Positions 32,186 to 43,196 of a DNA stretch of 64,000 bases are shown here, one piece after another. Both the position numbers and the translations under genes were made by a program. The DNA lies in the NCBI GenBank assembly GCA_026119935.1, contig JALRMH010000075.1:46805-110804 (forward strand), given 5' to 3'. This stretch comes from Endothia cerciana (Eukaryota; Ascomycota; Sordariomycetes; Diaporthales; Cryphonectriaceae). The stretch's first letter is position 1. Every line of letters begins with the position of its first letter. The notes under the pieces are model-generated. The model was not told where the DNA came from. It saw only the letters and a program-made list of their open reading frames with translations, and did no database searches.

Positions 32186-32419
32186 GTGGTATAGATTATC
32201 GCTTACTGGTGGAGGGCTGCCCTCCACTCTATTTATACTAAGCAAAGCATAGGATATAAAGTAAATAACTGATAGGAATATTTTTACAAAACAGGATAGA
32301 TTATGATTATTTGTAGTTCAAAGAATTCAGTCTTTTTTTTTTTCTTCTAATCTTTACACTCTAAATTAAGGTAGCTAAATACGAAAAACGTGCAATTTGT
32401 GTGTTTATAATTACTAAAT

Positions 32420-32659
32420 TAGTGCTACGCACACATAGTTGAATATATCATACCTTTTTTAGAAAAATACCCAGTTTTAGGTTCAAAGCATTTAAGTTAT
32501 TTAGATTTTAAAAGAGTTGCTTATATACTTCAAAAAAAAGAACATTTAAATACAGATGGTAAAGGTTTAGAAGAAATTTTACGTATAAAAAGTAGAATTT
32601 CTTTAATTAATATAGATAAGGCTACAAATAATCACAAAGATGGTTCAGGCAAGGAATAA
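32420..32659 (+). pseudogene. LAGLIDADG C-terminal fragment F
   Basis: IVEYIIPFLEKYPVLGSKHL, DFKRVAYILQKKEHL and EEILRIKSRI are a LAGLIDADG second-half tail. The rest is missing. A gctacgcaca motif (about 32423) stands at its start. Confidence 0.72.
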
Positions 32660-33090
32660 ATTAGGTCATAAAAGGAGAAATGAACTTTCTTTTAGTCTTA
32701 AATTTGACATACAAGGGGGGGGGTAAAAATTTCAATTTCTCCCCTTTTGTATGTTTTAGGGCAAAATCTTCAAATTGCGAGGAGTTCTTAAAGACAAATC
32801 TACCAAGTTAATACAGTAATGTAATTAATGGAACAGGTAATGACTCGTTGTATGGTAAAAACGACTTGTATGAAGAAATGAAATAGATAATTCGCAGCCA
32901 AGCACCTTAGGGCTATTTTGTAGTATTAAGGTGTGCAGTTCATCGACTAAATGGAGGTTGGTTTATAATTATATTATTATAATTATTTGCTTAAGACATA
33001 GTCAGGCATAACCTAATAAGTTATGGGATACCCCCAGCCTTCCTAAGTAAATATAAAAAATTTATATTTATATGGATAAGGGGAAAAACG

Positions 33091-33121
33091 AAGAGGAAGT
33101 GTGGCAATAGAATATAAATAA
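33091..33121 (+). CDS. nad4L: NADH dehydrogenase subunit 4L, terminal exon
   Basis: 31 nt completing [13 protein letters not shown] and TAA (33119-33121), whose last A is the A of the nad5 ATG. The one-base overlap is typical of fungal nad4L/nad5 and confirms the exon. Confidence 0.88.
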
Positions 33122-33368
33122 TGTATTTAAGTATAATAATTTTACCATTATTAGGAAGTATAGTAGCTGGCTTTTTTGGAAGAAAAGTTGGGGTTCGCGG
33201 AGCACAAATAATAACTTGTTCATGTGTAATAGTAACAACTATTTTGGCTTTATTAGCTTGAATTGAGGTAGGTTTTAACAATATTCCAGTAACAATTAAT
33301 CTATTTAGATGAATAGATAGTGAATGATTTAATATTACTTGAGGATTTCAATTTGATAGCTTAACAGT
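33121..33368 (+). CDS. nad5: NADH dehydrogenase subunit 5, exon 1
   Basis: Largest complex I membrane subunit (antiporter-like). The start is fixed by the nad4L overlap. [32 protein letters not shown] matches nad5. Exon 2 continues [17 protein letters not shown]. The frame stays open into the intron endonuclease. Confidence 0.93.
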
Positions 33369-35016
33369 TTTTTTCGTGGGTATCTTGGGCGTGCCCCAAG
33401 ATACAGAAGCTGTGTTGGTTTTAATCCAACTGTATAAGAATTTAGTTATTAGTTCCAGACGCCTGTGGGTGGAACTGGCCCTAATGGGAATAAAGTTATT
33501 TAATTATAGCTTAATTAGTTTATCGGCGGCTACGCCGCCAAAAACATATATTTTAAAATCCTTAAAATATTCAAGGAATAAAATATTAAAACACACCTGT
33601 TTTGGTTACGTCGCCTCTAACCAATCTTTGAGTTCTTTAAAGCGTAAGTGGAGAGCGGGTAATTTAAATCAAATAAGGAGTTATTCGGTTTTTAGTGATG
33701 TTAACTTAAAGGGTTCAAAGCTTTCGCAGGAGGCTTCGCCGAAATTTTTTCAATGATTTGCAGGATTTACAGACGCTGAAGGGTGTTTTATTATTTATCC
33801 CAGACTTAACAAGGATGTATTAACTATTTCCAGATTTTCATTCATGTTTAAAATTGCTTTACATAAAAATGATGAAAAGGTTTTAAGATATATCAGTGCG
33901 AAATTATCAGTAGGAGGGGTTCGTCTTTATAAAAATGAGTGTATCTTTAGTGTTACGGATAAAAAGGGTATACTTTTATTAATTTCGATATTTGATAAAT
34001 ATAATCTAAATACTTCAAAATATTTAGATTATTTAGACTTTAAAGAGGCTTTCTTTCATTATATTAACCGAGAGAATAATTTAGATGATAATGCTGTGAC
34101 AGCAAAGGTAAAGACTAAAATTTTAGAACTAAAAAGTAATATGAATACTAGTCGTATTAACTTTGATAGACCAGAAAATTCTAAAATTGTAATAACTAAA
34201 TTTTGATTACTAGGGTTTATCGAAGGGGATGGATCTTTTTTTATAAGAAGAGACAATTTAACACCTACTTTTTCTGTAGAAAATACTGGAGTACAGCTTC
34301 CTGTTTTACTTAAGATTAAAGAATACTTAGAAAATTCTCTCGATTTTGATAGGTATTCTTTATATAAAATTATAAATTCATCTATTATTTTAATAACAAC
34401 AGTAAAAGCTAGAAGTGTTAATGGTAAAAGTAGTTGTTTTCTTACTATAAACAACATTAATGTTTTATATAAATATTTAATACCTTTTTTTTCAGATGCA
34501 GAATTTTTAACTAAGAAGGGAAAAGACTTTCAGGACTTGAAAATTATTTGTAAAGCTGTTTATGAGGGAGCCCATAGAAATGAAGACATAAAATATTTAA
34601 TTTTAAAATTATCAAATACTATGAATAATTTTAGATTATCTACTTATAAGGAAGTAGTTCAATATTTAAATCCAGAAGAAATGACCAAATTAATAACTGC
34701 ACCAGCTACAATTGAGCGTCTTATAGATGGAAGAGTTAGGGATAATGTTACAAAAAAATTATTACCTAGACAAGTTAGTTGTGTGTACGAAATTTTTAAA
34801 GAAGATGGTGTAGTTGTATTAGCTGTTTCTTTAAGTGAAGCTGCTTCTATTGTAGGTTTATATCCTGATACTTTAAGTAAATATTTAAATATTGAAGTAT
34901 TAAATTCTGAAGATGCTTTTGTTGAAATTAAAAATTCAAAGATTAGGAGAGTAGGTGTATTTTTTAAGACAAGAGTAGAGTATTATAAAAATAATAATAA
35001 TCTCGAGGTAAATTAA
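33369..35016 (+). CDS. LAGLIDADG endonuclease in nad5 intron 1
   Basis: In frame with exon 1, from 33121 through TGA=Trp to TAA before 35017. Motif 1 is [15 protein letters not shown] (about 33750-33795) and motif 2 WLLGFIEGDGSFFIRR (about 34205-34250). The C-terminal region ERLIDGRVRDNVTKKLLPRQ..CVYEIFKEDG resembles the rns intron protein at 60883. Intact. Confidence 0.9.
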
Positions 35017-35215
35017 TAAGTTATTCCCCCCCTAATTGCATTAGGGGACTCCCGAAGGGGACCCATCCCCCCGCAAGCTTGCGGGGGGAGGGGAAGGGGG
35101 GTCCCTCCCTGCTTCGCAGGGAAGTTAAATTAATATTCATTAGGGCCCTTCGGTCCAGACACAGGTACGTGTCTGTACCTGGGTCGAAGGATAGAAAAAA
35201 AAAAATTTTTTTTTT
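35017..35215 (+). repeat. cluster of GC-rich hairpins
   Basis: ccccctaattgcattagggg, ccccccgcaagcttgcgggggg, ccctgcttcgcaggg, and gacacaggtacgtgtctg in succession behind the intron 1 ORF. The last resembles 9668-9714. Confidence 0.75.
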
Positions 35216-35551
35216 TATTATAATAGGAATTGAGCAAGATTATAATCAAACAATTCTATACTTATACAAAAAGGTGAATTAACGGTTAATGAGGGTATAC
35301 TTAAAGACCGTCGGCAGTTATAAATGTCGCTACAGACTGGATCACCAAGGCTAGGCTGAAATGTCTGTCTAAATGTACAGTCGGACCCTAGAACGAGTGC
35401 GATATCGTAGGGAGGAAATATTTATCAAAAAACACTACGCATAGTGGATAGCCTTACCATAAAGGTAATAAACTCCTGAGTAGAGAAACTACTCTTAATG
35501 TCTATTCCTCTTCTATCTGAGGTGACATCAAGGCCAGATTAACTAGGGTTG

Positions 35552-35729
35552 TTCAATGTTAATCCCGGTTTTAATAATAAGTTCATTAGTTCATATTTAT
35601 TCTATAGGTTACATGAGTGGCGATCCTCACAATCAAAGGTTCTTTAGTTATTTAAGCTTGTTTACTTTTATGATGATAATATTAGTAACAGGTAATAATT
35701 ATTTGTTAATGTTTGTTGGGTGAGAAGGT
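35552..35729 (+). CDS. nad5: NADH dehydrogenase subunit 5, exon 2
   Basis: One base plus 59 codons: [54 protein letters not shown]. Ends in T (35729). Exon 3 continues VGVCSYLL. Confidence 0.93.
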
Positions 35730-36956
35730 AACTTAAATTGCCTTAAATGGGCTAGTTTATCAGACTTTGGTGAATGCAATCTTATGGTGGTATCTTTGTT
35801 TGGATGTGCGCAAAGGAGATTTTTCTTTTCTAATAATATTAAATCAACTGAGCGTATAGGTCCCCATAATTTTAATATATTATCTTTAATAATAGGTTCT
35901 TTATTATGTAATTCTTATTTGGAAAAAAGAGGTAATGGTTCATTAGGAGGTGTTCGGATAATATTTATAATATGTAGTAACAATTTGGAATATTTAAGGT
36001 GGTTTCATTTAATGATGGCTAAAGCAGGTTATTGTAGCTTTACAAAGCTTAAAGTATATAAATTAATTGGTAAAAAAAATAAAGTGTTGTTTATTACTTG
36101 TTTTAAAAGTTACAGTTTTTCTAGTTTTAAGTGATTATTTAGCATGTTTTATAAGTATAGTAGTGAAGGATACGCTGTCAAAATTATACCTCGTAATTTA
36201 GGTAAATATTTAACACCATTAGCATTAGCAACTTGATTTTTATTTTCAATATGTAATGGTGATAAAGCCCTATTAAGTAAAAAATCTTTATTAGGTACAT
36301 CTTTATCATCGGTTACGTCGGGAGATTTAAATTATTTGGCGCTTATTTTACAGAAGAGATATAACATTAAAACTGTAATAGAGTCTACCAATACAAGTTG
36401 TTTATACAAAGGTGGGTCATTAAATATTAGCAACACAACTGTTTTTTCTAAATTAGTAAAACCACATTTATTATATTCACAGTATAATTTACTAAATAGG
36501 CCAACTCTTAAGTTAAATTTATTTGGTGTTCATTCTTCTAAAAGAAATCTTTCTACAAAAAAAGATCTTACTACTATTAAGAGTACTAATGAGTATAAAA
36601 AAGAGTATAAGTTAAGTTTAGAACAAAGAGAGGCTCTTATTGGTATAATCTTAGGGGATGGTTTTTTAGAAAGGGCAAAATCTACTCATAATACTAGATT
36701 GCAAATAGAACAGTCTTATCCTGAAAAAGAACAATATGTATTAAGTTTATTCAATCTTCTGGAACCATTGATTACTAAGTCTCCTGTTATTTTAACAAGA
36801 AAGGATAAACGTAATAATTCTGTTACTCAATCTATTCGTTTTAGAACTTCATCAATGCCTTGTTTAAATTATTACCATGATTTATTTTACAAAGACAAAG
36901 TGAAAAGTATACCTAGAAACTTAGATGATTTATTAACAGCAAGAGGTTTAGCTTTT

Positions 36957-38375
36957 CTTTTTTTTTTCTAAGGGATCCTAATAAAGTAAAGTGGGATCTT
37001 GCTGAAATTTCGAAGTATGCCTGGGTGAGATATATTCTAGTAATGTAAGTTTATCTATTAGCCCTGGCTACGTAAGAAGTCGGGCTATCTATATCTTTGG
37101 GCGAAGCTAGGTTTTTATTGAAGTGTATAATTTAATATTGTTTTATTCTAAAAATATAGTTGCAAGGTCCACCTCTCCCCCCGCAAGCTTGCGGGGGGGG
37201 AGGTGGACCTCCCCTCCGGGGAGGTCTAGATATTATCTTTATTTATAAAAAAATTTTTCATCTTTTCCTTAAATACTTAAGGCGAATACTCTAAATTAAC
37301 AAAGTATTGAATAAAAAAAAAATAGGAACATGTCCAAATTTGTACCTTTTATAAATGAATTAATATTTAATTTAGCTTTTATTTTTTTAGATTTTGTATC
37401 TTTAGTCTTATCACGTACTTTTATTTCAAAACTTCATGTAGAAATTGTAATCTTAACTGTTATTTATTTTATTTTGCATTGTATAATTACTATATCTAGT
37501 GATGGATTGCTGCTTGGGCAAGAATTTTTATTTGTTCTAAATGGTTATTTTCCAGTAAAATTTTATTCAAACGCAGATAAAGAAAAAGAATTAATATATG
37601 AAGATAATAGAAATAAATGTGGAGTATATCGTTGAGTAAATTTAAGTAATCAGAAGTCTTATGTAGGAAGTAGCATAAATCTTTCTAAAAGATTTAGCTT
37701 TTATTATAGTTTTATTGCTATTAATAATGCTAAGAGACTTAGCCTTATTTGTAAAGCTCTCTTAAAGTACGGGTATAGTGGGTTTAAATTGGAAATCTTG
37801 GAATATTGTAAGGAGTCGGAGGTAATTAATAGAGAACAATACTATATTGATCTTTTAAAGCCAGAATATAATATATTAAAGATTGCTGGTTCAACTTTAG
37901 GCTATAGACATACAGAAGAGACCTTATCCAAACTCAGAGCTCGTGTACTTTCACCTGAAAGTTTAATTAAATTAAGAGAGCATTTATATAAACATAATAT
38001 GAGTGAGCAGCAACGAGCTAAAGCTAAAGAACGTTTGTTAGCTATAAATGAAAAAAAGGGTATAAGAGTGGAGGTAACAGATGTAAGATCTCAAATAACT
38101 ACTGTTTATGCTTCCGTTCGAAAAGCTGCTGACGCATTAGGTACTGATAACAAAGCTCTTATGTATAATGAGAAGGTACAAATAGAGAAAGGTGAAATTA
38201 AACTTTTTAAAAAATATTATAAAGTAAAAATACTTCGTAATTAACTCTTCGTACTTTGATAACATATTACGGTGCAACATTAAAAATATTTATTATTAAT
38301 AAAGTGGTAGGGAGGTGGTAGACTTAACTAACTTTCTACCATCCTTCCTTTTACTCATAAAGTAGGATGTTAATA
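36957..38375 (+). mobile_element. atp8-GIY-YIG element inserted in a LAGLIDADG gene
   Basis: About 1.4 kb separating the two halves of the nad5 intron 2 LAGLIDADG gene. It contains a GC hairpin (37173-37200), a 52-nt sequence identical or nearly so to the atp8 leader (37260-37312), an atp8-like start and a GIY-YIG gene. Exact ends are uncertain by a few bases. The left end lies in a T run. Confidence 0.8.
37330..38244 (+). CDS. atp8-GIY-YIG chimeric protein
   Basis: MSKFVPFINELIFN..FVSLVLSRTFISKLH mirrors atp8 (MPQLVPFYFINEVTF..LFLSRTFISKLH) with an internal deletion. A stretch of about 30 nt (cttatcacgtacttttattt..) is identical in DNA. A linker follows, then NKCGVYRWVNLSNQKSYVGSS (GIY-YIG), LSKRFSFYY, CKALLKYGYSGFKLEILEYC, LKPEYNILKIAGSTLG and NUMOD-like repeats. 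Apparently intact. Confidence 0.85.
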
Positions 38376-39100
38376 ATGGATGATGGAGGAAAATCTGTAC
38401 ACAATCAAACTATATTACACACTAGATCTTTTAAACTTGAAGATGTAAAATATATTCAATCTGTTTTATTAAAAAATTTTGATCTAAATACGAGATTAGA
38501 AGAAAAGAAAAAAGGTCAGTGAGTAATATATATTCCAGTAAGACAGAAAACTAAACTTAAAGATATTGTAGGACCTTTTATGCATGAATGTATGTTATAT
38601 AAAATTTAATAAAAATTATGTAATATTTTTTTCCTTTAGGGCTTTGAAAGGGGACTCAAAGGGTCCTCAATTTTCCTTTTCTATTAATGTAGAGTAACGC
38701 TTTGTAAGGGAAAGATTTATTATTATAGGTATGCTGTATTCGCTTTGTTATGATAACTGTCTATAGTTAGTGATATTATATTTAGGTTATCTAAATAGCT
38801 TTAGATAAATTGGGATCTAATTTTTAGGTTTGCTACTAAGTAAGGACTGTTTTAAAAATAAATATAATATTATTAGCGACACCTTTGAAAACGATCAAAG
38901 AAGTTATTTAACTTTTAGATCGTCGGTTATATTTTGATCGCGATCGACTAGAACAAAGGTGGGTACCTGCATAGGTGCTTAATGCATAGTCAAACTATTT
39001 ATATTATATTTTTTAATATATTAGGGCTTTATATAAATCCTATTTGGTATTAAAGTACAGGGGTATTAGTTAGTACCAAAATAACTAGACCCAATAGTTG

Positions 39101-39384
39101 GTTGGTGTTTGTTCATATCTTCTAGTAAGTTTTTGATTTACTCGGATAGCTGCAAACCAAAGTTCTATTTCAGCTTTCTTAACAAATAGAGTAGGTGATT
39201 GTTTTTTGACTATAGGTATGTTTAGTTTGCTGTGATCTTTAGGTAATCTTGATTACGCTACAGTATTTTCATTAGCTTCTTATATTAATGAAAATGTTAT
39301 TACTATAATTGGAATTTGTTTAGTTATTGGGGCGATGGCTAAAAGTTCACAAGTTGGACTTCACGTTTGACTTCCAATGGCGAT
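39101..39384 (+). CDS. nad5: NADH dehydrogenase subunit 5, exon 3
   Basis: 94 codons plus 'at': [56 protein letters not shown]. The last two bases start the Met of MEGPTPVSA. Ends in T (39384). Confidence 0.92.
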
Positions 39385-39736
39385 AACCAAATAAATGTCG
39401 CAAATAGTCAATCTTATTTTGGATATTAAGATTAAGTTTGGCTATAGAATCGTACTTCCTTCGGACCCTTAAGGACGAAGGTCCCAAGGGAAGAAGTATA
39501 GCAAGGATTAAACCAAATATATTTCGTAAGTATATAGATTCTACTATGGTGAAAACGGTCAAAGCGTTCCGTAGTTAAGACCGTCGGTATTTTAATATAT
39601 CGCTACAGACTGGTTCACCACGGGGTGGCTGAAATGCTGCTGAATGTACAGTCGGAAGCTCTATTTATTTGACAGGTGTAATCGGAGTTGTGGATATCTT
39701 TAAAGATAGGTTCCCAACTATATACCTTGAGCTTTG
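39385..39736 (+). other. group I intron 3 of nad5 (no ORF)
   Basis: 352 nt. Core pieces are gtgaaaacggtcaaag, agaccgtcggtattttaat, cgctacagactggttcacc and aatgtacagtcggaagc. Ends in G (39736). Confidence 0.78.
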
Positions 39737-39743
39737 GGAAGGT
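39737..39743 (+). CDS. nad5: NADH dehydrogenase subunit 5, 7-nt micro-exon 4
   Basis: ggaaggt. With 'at' from exon 3 and cct.. from exon 5 it gives M-E-G-P-T-P-V, the invariant [13 protein letters not shown] block of nad5. Preceded by G and ending in T as group I exons require. The LAGLIDADG gene of intron 4 is in frame with these codons. Confidence 0.78.
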
Positions 39744-40739
39744 TTATATTTAATCAATTTATTTTACTGTTATTTTTATTTCAATACTAGAGGTTTATTT
39801 AGTAATATTTATTCTAATAAGTTACCTAAATTTTCGGCGCAGCCCTACAAAATTGGTATATCAAAAAGAGGTATACATACTAGTAGTAAAGGTTTAAATA
39901 AACCACTTATATGAGTTTATGATATTAATAATTCATCCGGAAATGGCTGCTTAGTTGAAGGAGCTCCCTTCAAAACTAAAACAGAATGCTCGAAGATTTT
40001 GGCTATTAGTCGAAGTACTGTTTTAGCTTATTTAGATAAAGGAAAACTTTTAAATAATAAATTAATATTTAGTTCTACTGCATTATCCAAAGAAGAATTA
40101 TCTCGTTGAGTAATTCCTTCAAAAGTGTGGGAAATATTAACAGGTGAACTCTTAGGTGATGGTCATATAAAGTATGATCCTATTAAAAATCCATTTGTTA
40201 ATGGAAGAATTGAATTTACATTTTCCGCCAAAATATTACATTACGTAAACTATTTAAAACATGATGTATTGGCTTCTGTTTGCACTGCTTCTAGTCCTAC
40301 ACCTTGACCTAATCCTGAGTTAACTGGTAAAGAGCCTACACAATATTGATTTAGTACTAAACGTTTACCAACTATTTCTAATTTACATTCTCTTTGATAT
40401 AAATTAATAGATGGTAAATATATAAAGATTTTACCTTTAAATATAGAAGAGCTACTAACTCCAGTAGCTTTGGCCCATTTAATTATGGGTGATGGTTATT
40501 TTAGTGAAGGATGTCTAAAAATTTGTACAGATAACTTTACTAAGGATGAAGTTTTAATATTAATAAATATTTTATATGTAAAACATGGTATAAAAGCTTC
40601 TATAAATAAACGTACTAACTCTGATGGAAATGTTAAGTGGCGTATTAGAGTAAGTAAACTAAGTATGGATAAGCTAATAACTACAGTGAGTCCTTACATT
40701 ATACCTGAAATGAATTATAAACTAGGGTTAAAAAAGTAA
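39744..40739 (+). CDS. LAGLIDADG_2 endonuclease with NUMOD1-like domain, nad5 intron 4
   Basis: Frame continuous with micro-exon 4. A NUMOD1-like segment (PFKTKTECSKILAISRSTVLAYL) precedes WEILTGELLGDGHIKYD (motif 1) and ALAHLIMGDGYFSEG (motif 2), ending MNYKLGLKK and stop. Intact. Confidence 0.87.
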
Positions 40740-40807
40740 TCTTAGTTCTCTTAGGGTGGGGCTGTTTTGTAAACAAGACAACCCCTCCCTATCTTATAGA
40801 GCTAGTA

Positions 40808-41818
40808 TTGATTTGTATTTGTTTTTTTGAGTTAGAGGGTAACCTATTACATATGGAAACGAAATATATAAAAATATTGTCGGTAAATTTGGAGTTATTA
40901 CGGGCTTTCTTTAAACTTCACTATGTGCAAAAATATCCCGCTTTAAGTATTGGTCCACTCAAGAGCTATTTCTTGCTAGGTAAAATTCAATATGAGGGAC
41001 AATCTGCAGGAAACTTCAAGATAACTCAAGGTTCTTCAGAGACTACTCGTGAAGCATATATATTAAAAGACAATTTATTTAAGTTTTGATTTATAGGGTT
41101 TTTAGAAGGGAAAGGATATTTTAGTATCAATAAAAATGGAAATTTAGGTTTTAAATTAGTACACACTTCTAGAGAAGCTTCAGTTTTATTTTATATAAAA
41201 AAGGAATTAGGTTTTGGTGTTGTACGAATACAAGATAAAATAAAAAATAAACATTGCTTTAGAGTAAATGATGAAAAAGGTTTATTTAAATTAATTTCAA
41301 TATTAAATGGTAATCTGTTTTTAGATAGTAAACAAAAAGAATTTAAACTATGAGTTGATGCATATAATAAAAAATACGGAACTTCTTTTGTTTATTTAAA
41401 AAAAGATTCTAAGCCTGGTTTGTCTGATTATTGATTATCTGGTTTTACTGATGCTGTAGGTAGTTTTGTTTGTATTATAAAGGATAAACCAGATAGAAAT
41501 GGTTTAGTTAAATTGAGTTTTACTATTTTTAAAGATGGTGATTATAACCAAATGATGTATTTAGCTGAAATATTAAATGGAAAATTACATTTTAATAATG
41601 GTATTTTTGAAACTACAGTTAATACAACTAAGTTGTCTAAGGTTATTAATTATTTAAATATCTTTCGTTTAAAAACTGATAAATCAATAGTTTATTTAAA
41701 TATTAGAAAAATTTATTTACTTATAAATAATAAAAAATCTTTAACTAGTAAAGAGATTAAAGTTTTAAGTAGGTATAAAAATAATTTAAATAGATTAGGG
41801 CTTGCTACGCTGCCCTAA
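40808..41818 (+). CDS. second LAGLIDADG endonuclease in nad5 intron 4
   Basis: Motif 1 is FWFIGFLEGKGYFSI (about 41085-41125) and motif 2 YWLSGFTDAVGSFVCI (about 41430-41475), with TGA=Trp. The acidic position is K in motif 1 and V in motif 2, so the protein is probably catalytically dead, perhaps retained as a maturase. It starts near an LEG codon triplet that echoes the micro-exon. Confidence 0.78.
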
Positions 41819-41952
41819 ATTATCTTAATGGGAGCTTGCATGCTTCGCTAGAATGACCCCTTTTTAAGTATATATGAATATATAGTCCGAACAGTTATGT
41901 AAGTAACTGCGTATTTTTAATCAATGTATATTAAAAATCAACATTTTTTTTG

Positions 41953-43196
41953 CCTACTCCTGTTTCTGCATTAATACACGCTGCCACTATGGTGACCGCG
42001 GGTGTATATTTATTAATGCGTTCATCTCCTTTAATAGAATATAGCAGTACTGTGTTACTTATATGCCTATGATTAGGAGCAATAACTACTGTATTTAGTT
42101 CTCTTGTAGGTTTATTCCAACAGGATATTAAAAAAGTTATAGCTTATTCCACAATGTCTCAATTAGGAATGATGGTTATAGCTATAGGTTTATCATCATA
42201 TAATCTAGCTTTGTTCCATTTAGTAAATCATGCTTTCTATAAAGCATTATTATTCTTAGGAGCTGGTGCAGTTATCCACGCAGTAGCTGATAATCAAGAT
42301 TTCAGAAGATATGGAGGATTAATTTCATTCTTACCATTAACATATTCTGTTATCTTAATTGCAAGTTTAAGTTTAGTAGCTTTCCCTTTCATGACTGGTT
42401 TCTATAGTAAAGATTTTATACTAGAATCTGCCTTTGGACAATATCATTTTAGTAGTATTGCTGTCTACACCATAGCAATTATAGGTGCAATATTTACTAC
42501 TCTTTATTCTGTGAAAGTTCTTTATCTAACTTTTTTAACTTCACCTAATGGACCTATAACTTCTTATAAACATGCTCATGAAAGTGACATGTTTATGAGT
42601 TTACCGTTAATAGTATTAGCTATATTTTCTATTGTCTTTGGTTACTTAACTAAAGATTTATTTATAGGACTTGGTTCTAGCTTTTTCACGGATAATAGTA
42701 TATTTATTCATCCTAGAAATGAATTAGTAATTAATACCGAGTTTGCTGTTCCTACTTTGTTTAAATTATTACCATTCTTCTTTACAGTTTTCTTTAGTGC
42801 GTTAGCTATTATTATTTCAGAGTTTTTTCCAGGTGTAGTTATTAATTTTAAACTTTCTAGGTTAGGTCGTAATATATTTGGTTTCTTTAACCAACGGTTC
42901 TTAGTAGAAATGTTCTATAATAATTACGTTACAAATTTAGTATTATTTTTAGGTGGTCAAACTACTAAAGTTCTAGATAAAGGTAGTGTAGAATTAATAG
43001 GTCCATTTGGATTAGAGAAAGGACTAATGAACTTAAGCAAAAGCTTAACTAAGTTAAGTACTGGTGTAGTTACAAGTTATGCTTTATATATTTTAGTTGG
43101 TCTTATATCTTTTATATTTATTCTTTACTTATCTGAAATTAGTTCTAGCTTAATTATACTATTAATTATACTAAGTTTTTTTAGTTTAAGTAATAG
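41953..43196 (+). CDS. nad5: NADH dehydrogenase subunit 5, terminal exon
   Basis: [107 protein letters not shown] complete nad5 with its antiporter core and C-terminal helices. There is no stop: the frame runs on into a LAGLIDADG gene ending at 44607. The 3' end given is where family homology ends, near 43196. The boundary of the mature protein is unknown. Confidence 0.92.

Larger units (their letters stand above)
28355..33090 (+). other. composite 4.7-kb group I intron of nad4L
   Basis: Between T (28354) and G (33090). The 3' end holds a full core: ttcaaattgcgaggagttc (about 32769), gtgcagttcatcgactaaatgg (about 32934), cttaagacatagtcaggc (about 32991). Inside are a second core of a different type (28785-29030), an nad4L-like copy (30833) and five LAGLIDADG genes or fragments. 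It looks like an intron grown by repeated insertion. Confidence 0.75.
33369..35551 (+). other. group I intron 1 of nad5
   Basis: Core at about 35303-35395: agaccgtcggcagttataaatg, cgctacagactggatcacc, aatgtacagtcgg. The same core type is found in nad5 intron 3 and in the rns group I intron. T precedes and G ends it. Confidence 0.85.
35730..38609 (+). pseudogene. tandem LAGLIDADG endonuclease of nad5 intron 2, split by an insertion
   Basis: In frame with exon 2. The first unit has FNILSLIIGSLLCNSYLEKR and a degenerate second motif ATWFLFSICNGDK. The second unit begins LSLEQREALIGIILGDGFLERA and continues to LDDLLTARGLAF at about 36956, where the sequence is cut. The missing end, MDDGGKSVHNQTILHTRSF..VGPFMHECMLYKI, is found at 38376-38609. 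Two LAGLIDADG_2 units in one frame are unusual, and the insertion has disabled the second. Confidence 0.83.
35730..39100 (+). other. group I intron 2 of nad5
   Basis: Between T (35729) and G (39100). Core-like pieces at about 38870-38995 end in gtgcttaatgcatagtcaaac. It contains a double LAGLIDADG gene interrupted by the atp8-GIY element. Confidence 0.82.
39744..41952 (+). other. group I intron 4 of nad5 with two endonuclease genes
   Basis: Ends in G (41952) before CCT ACT CCT. A core-like atatatagtccgaacag lies near 41878. Two LAGLIDADG genes of different type stand in tandem. Confidence 0.78.

Noticed and set aside
33021..33281. Minus-strand frame across the start of nad5
   Set aside because: Shadow of the nad4L/nad5 junction. 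The plus strand has the conserved overlap and protein.
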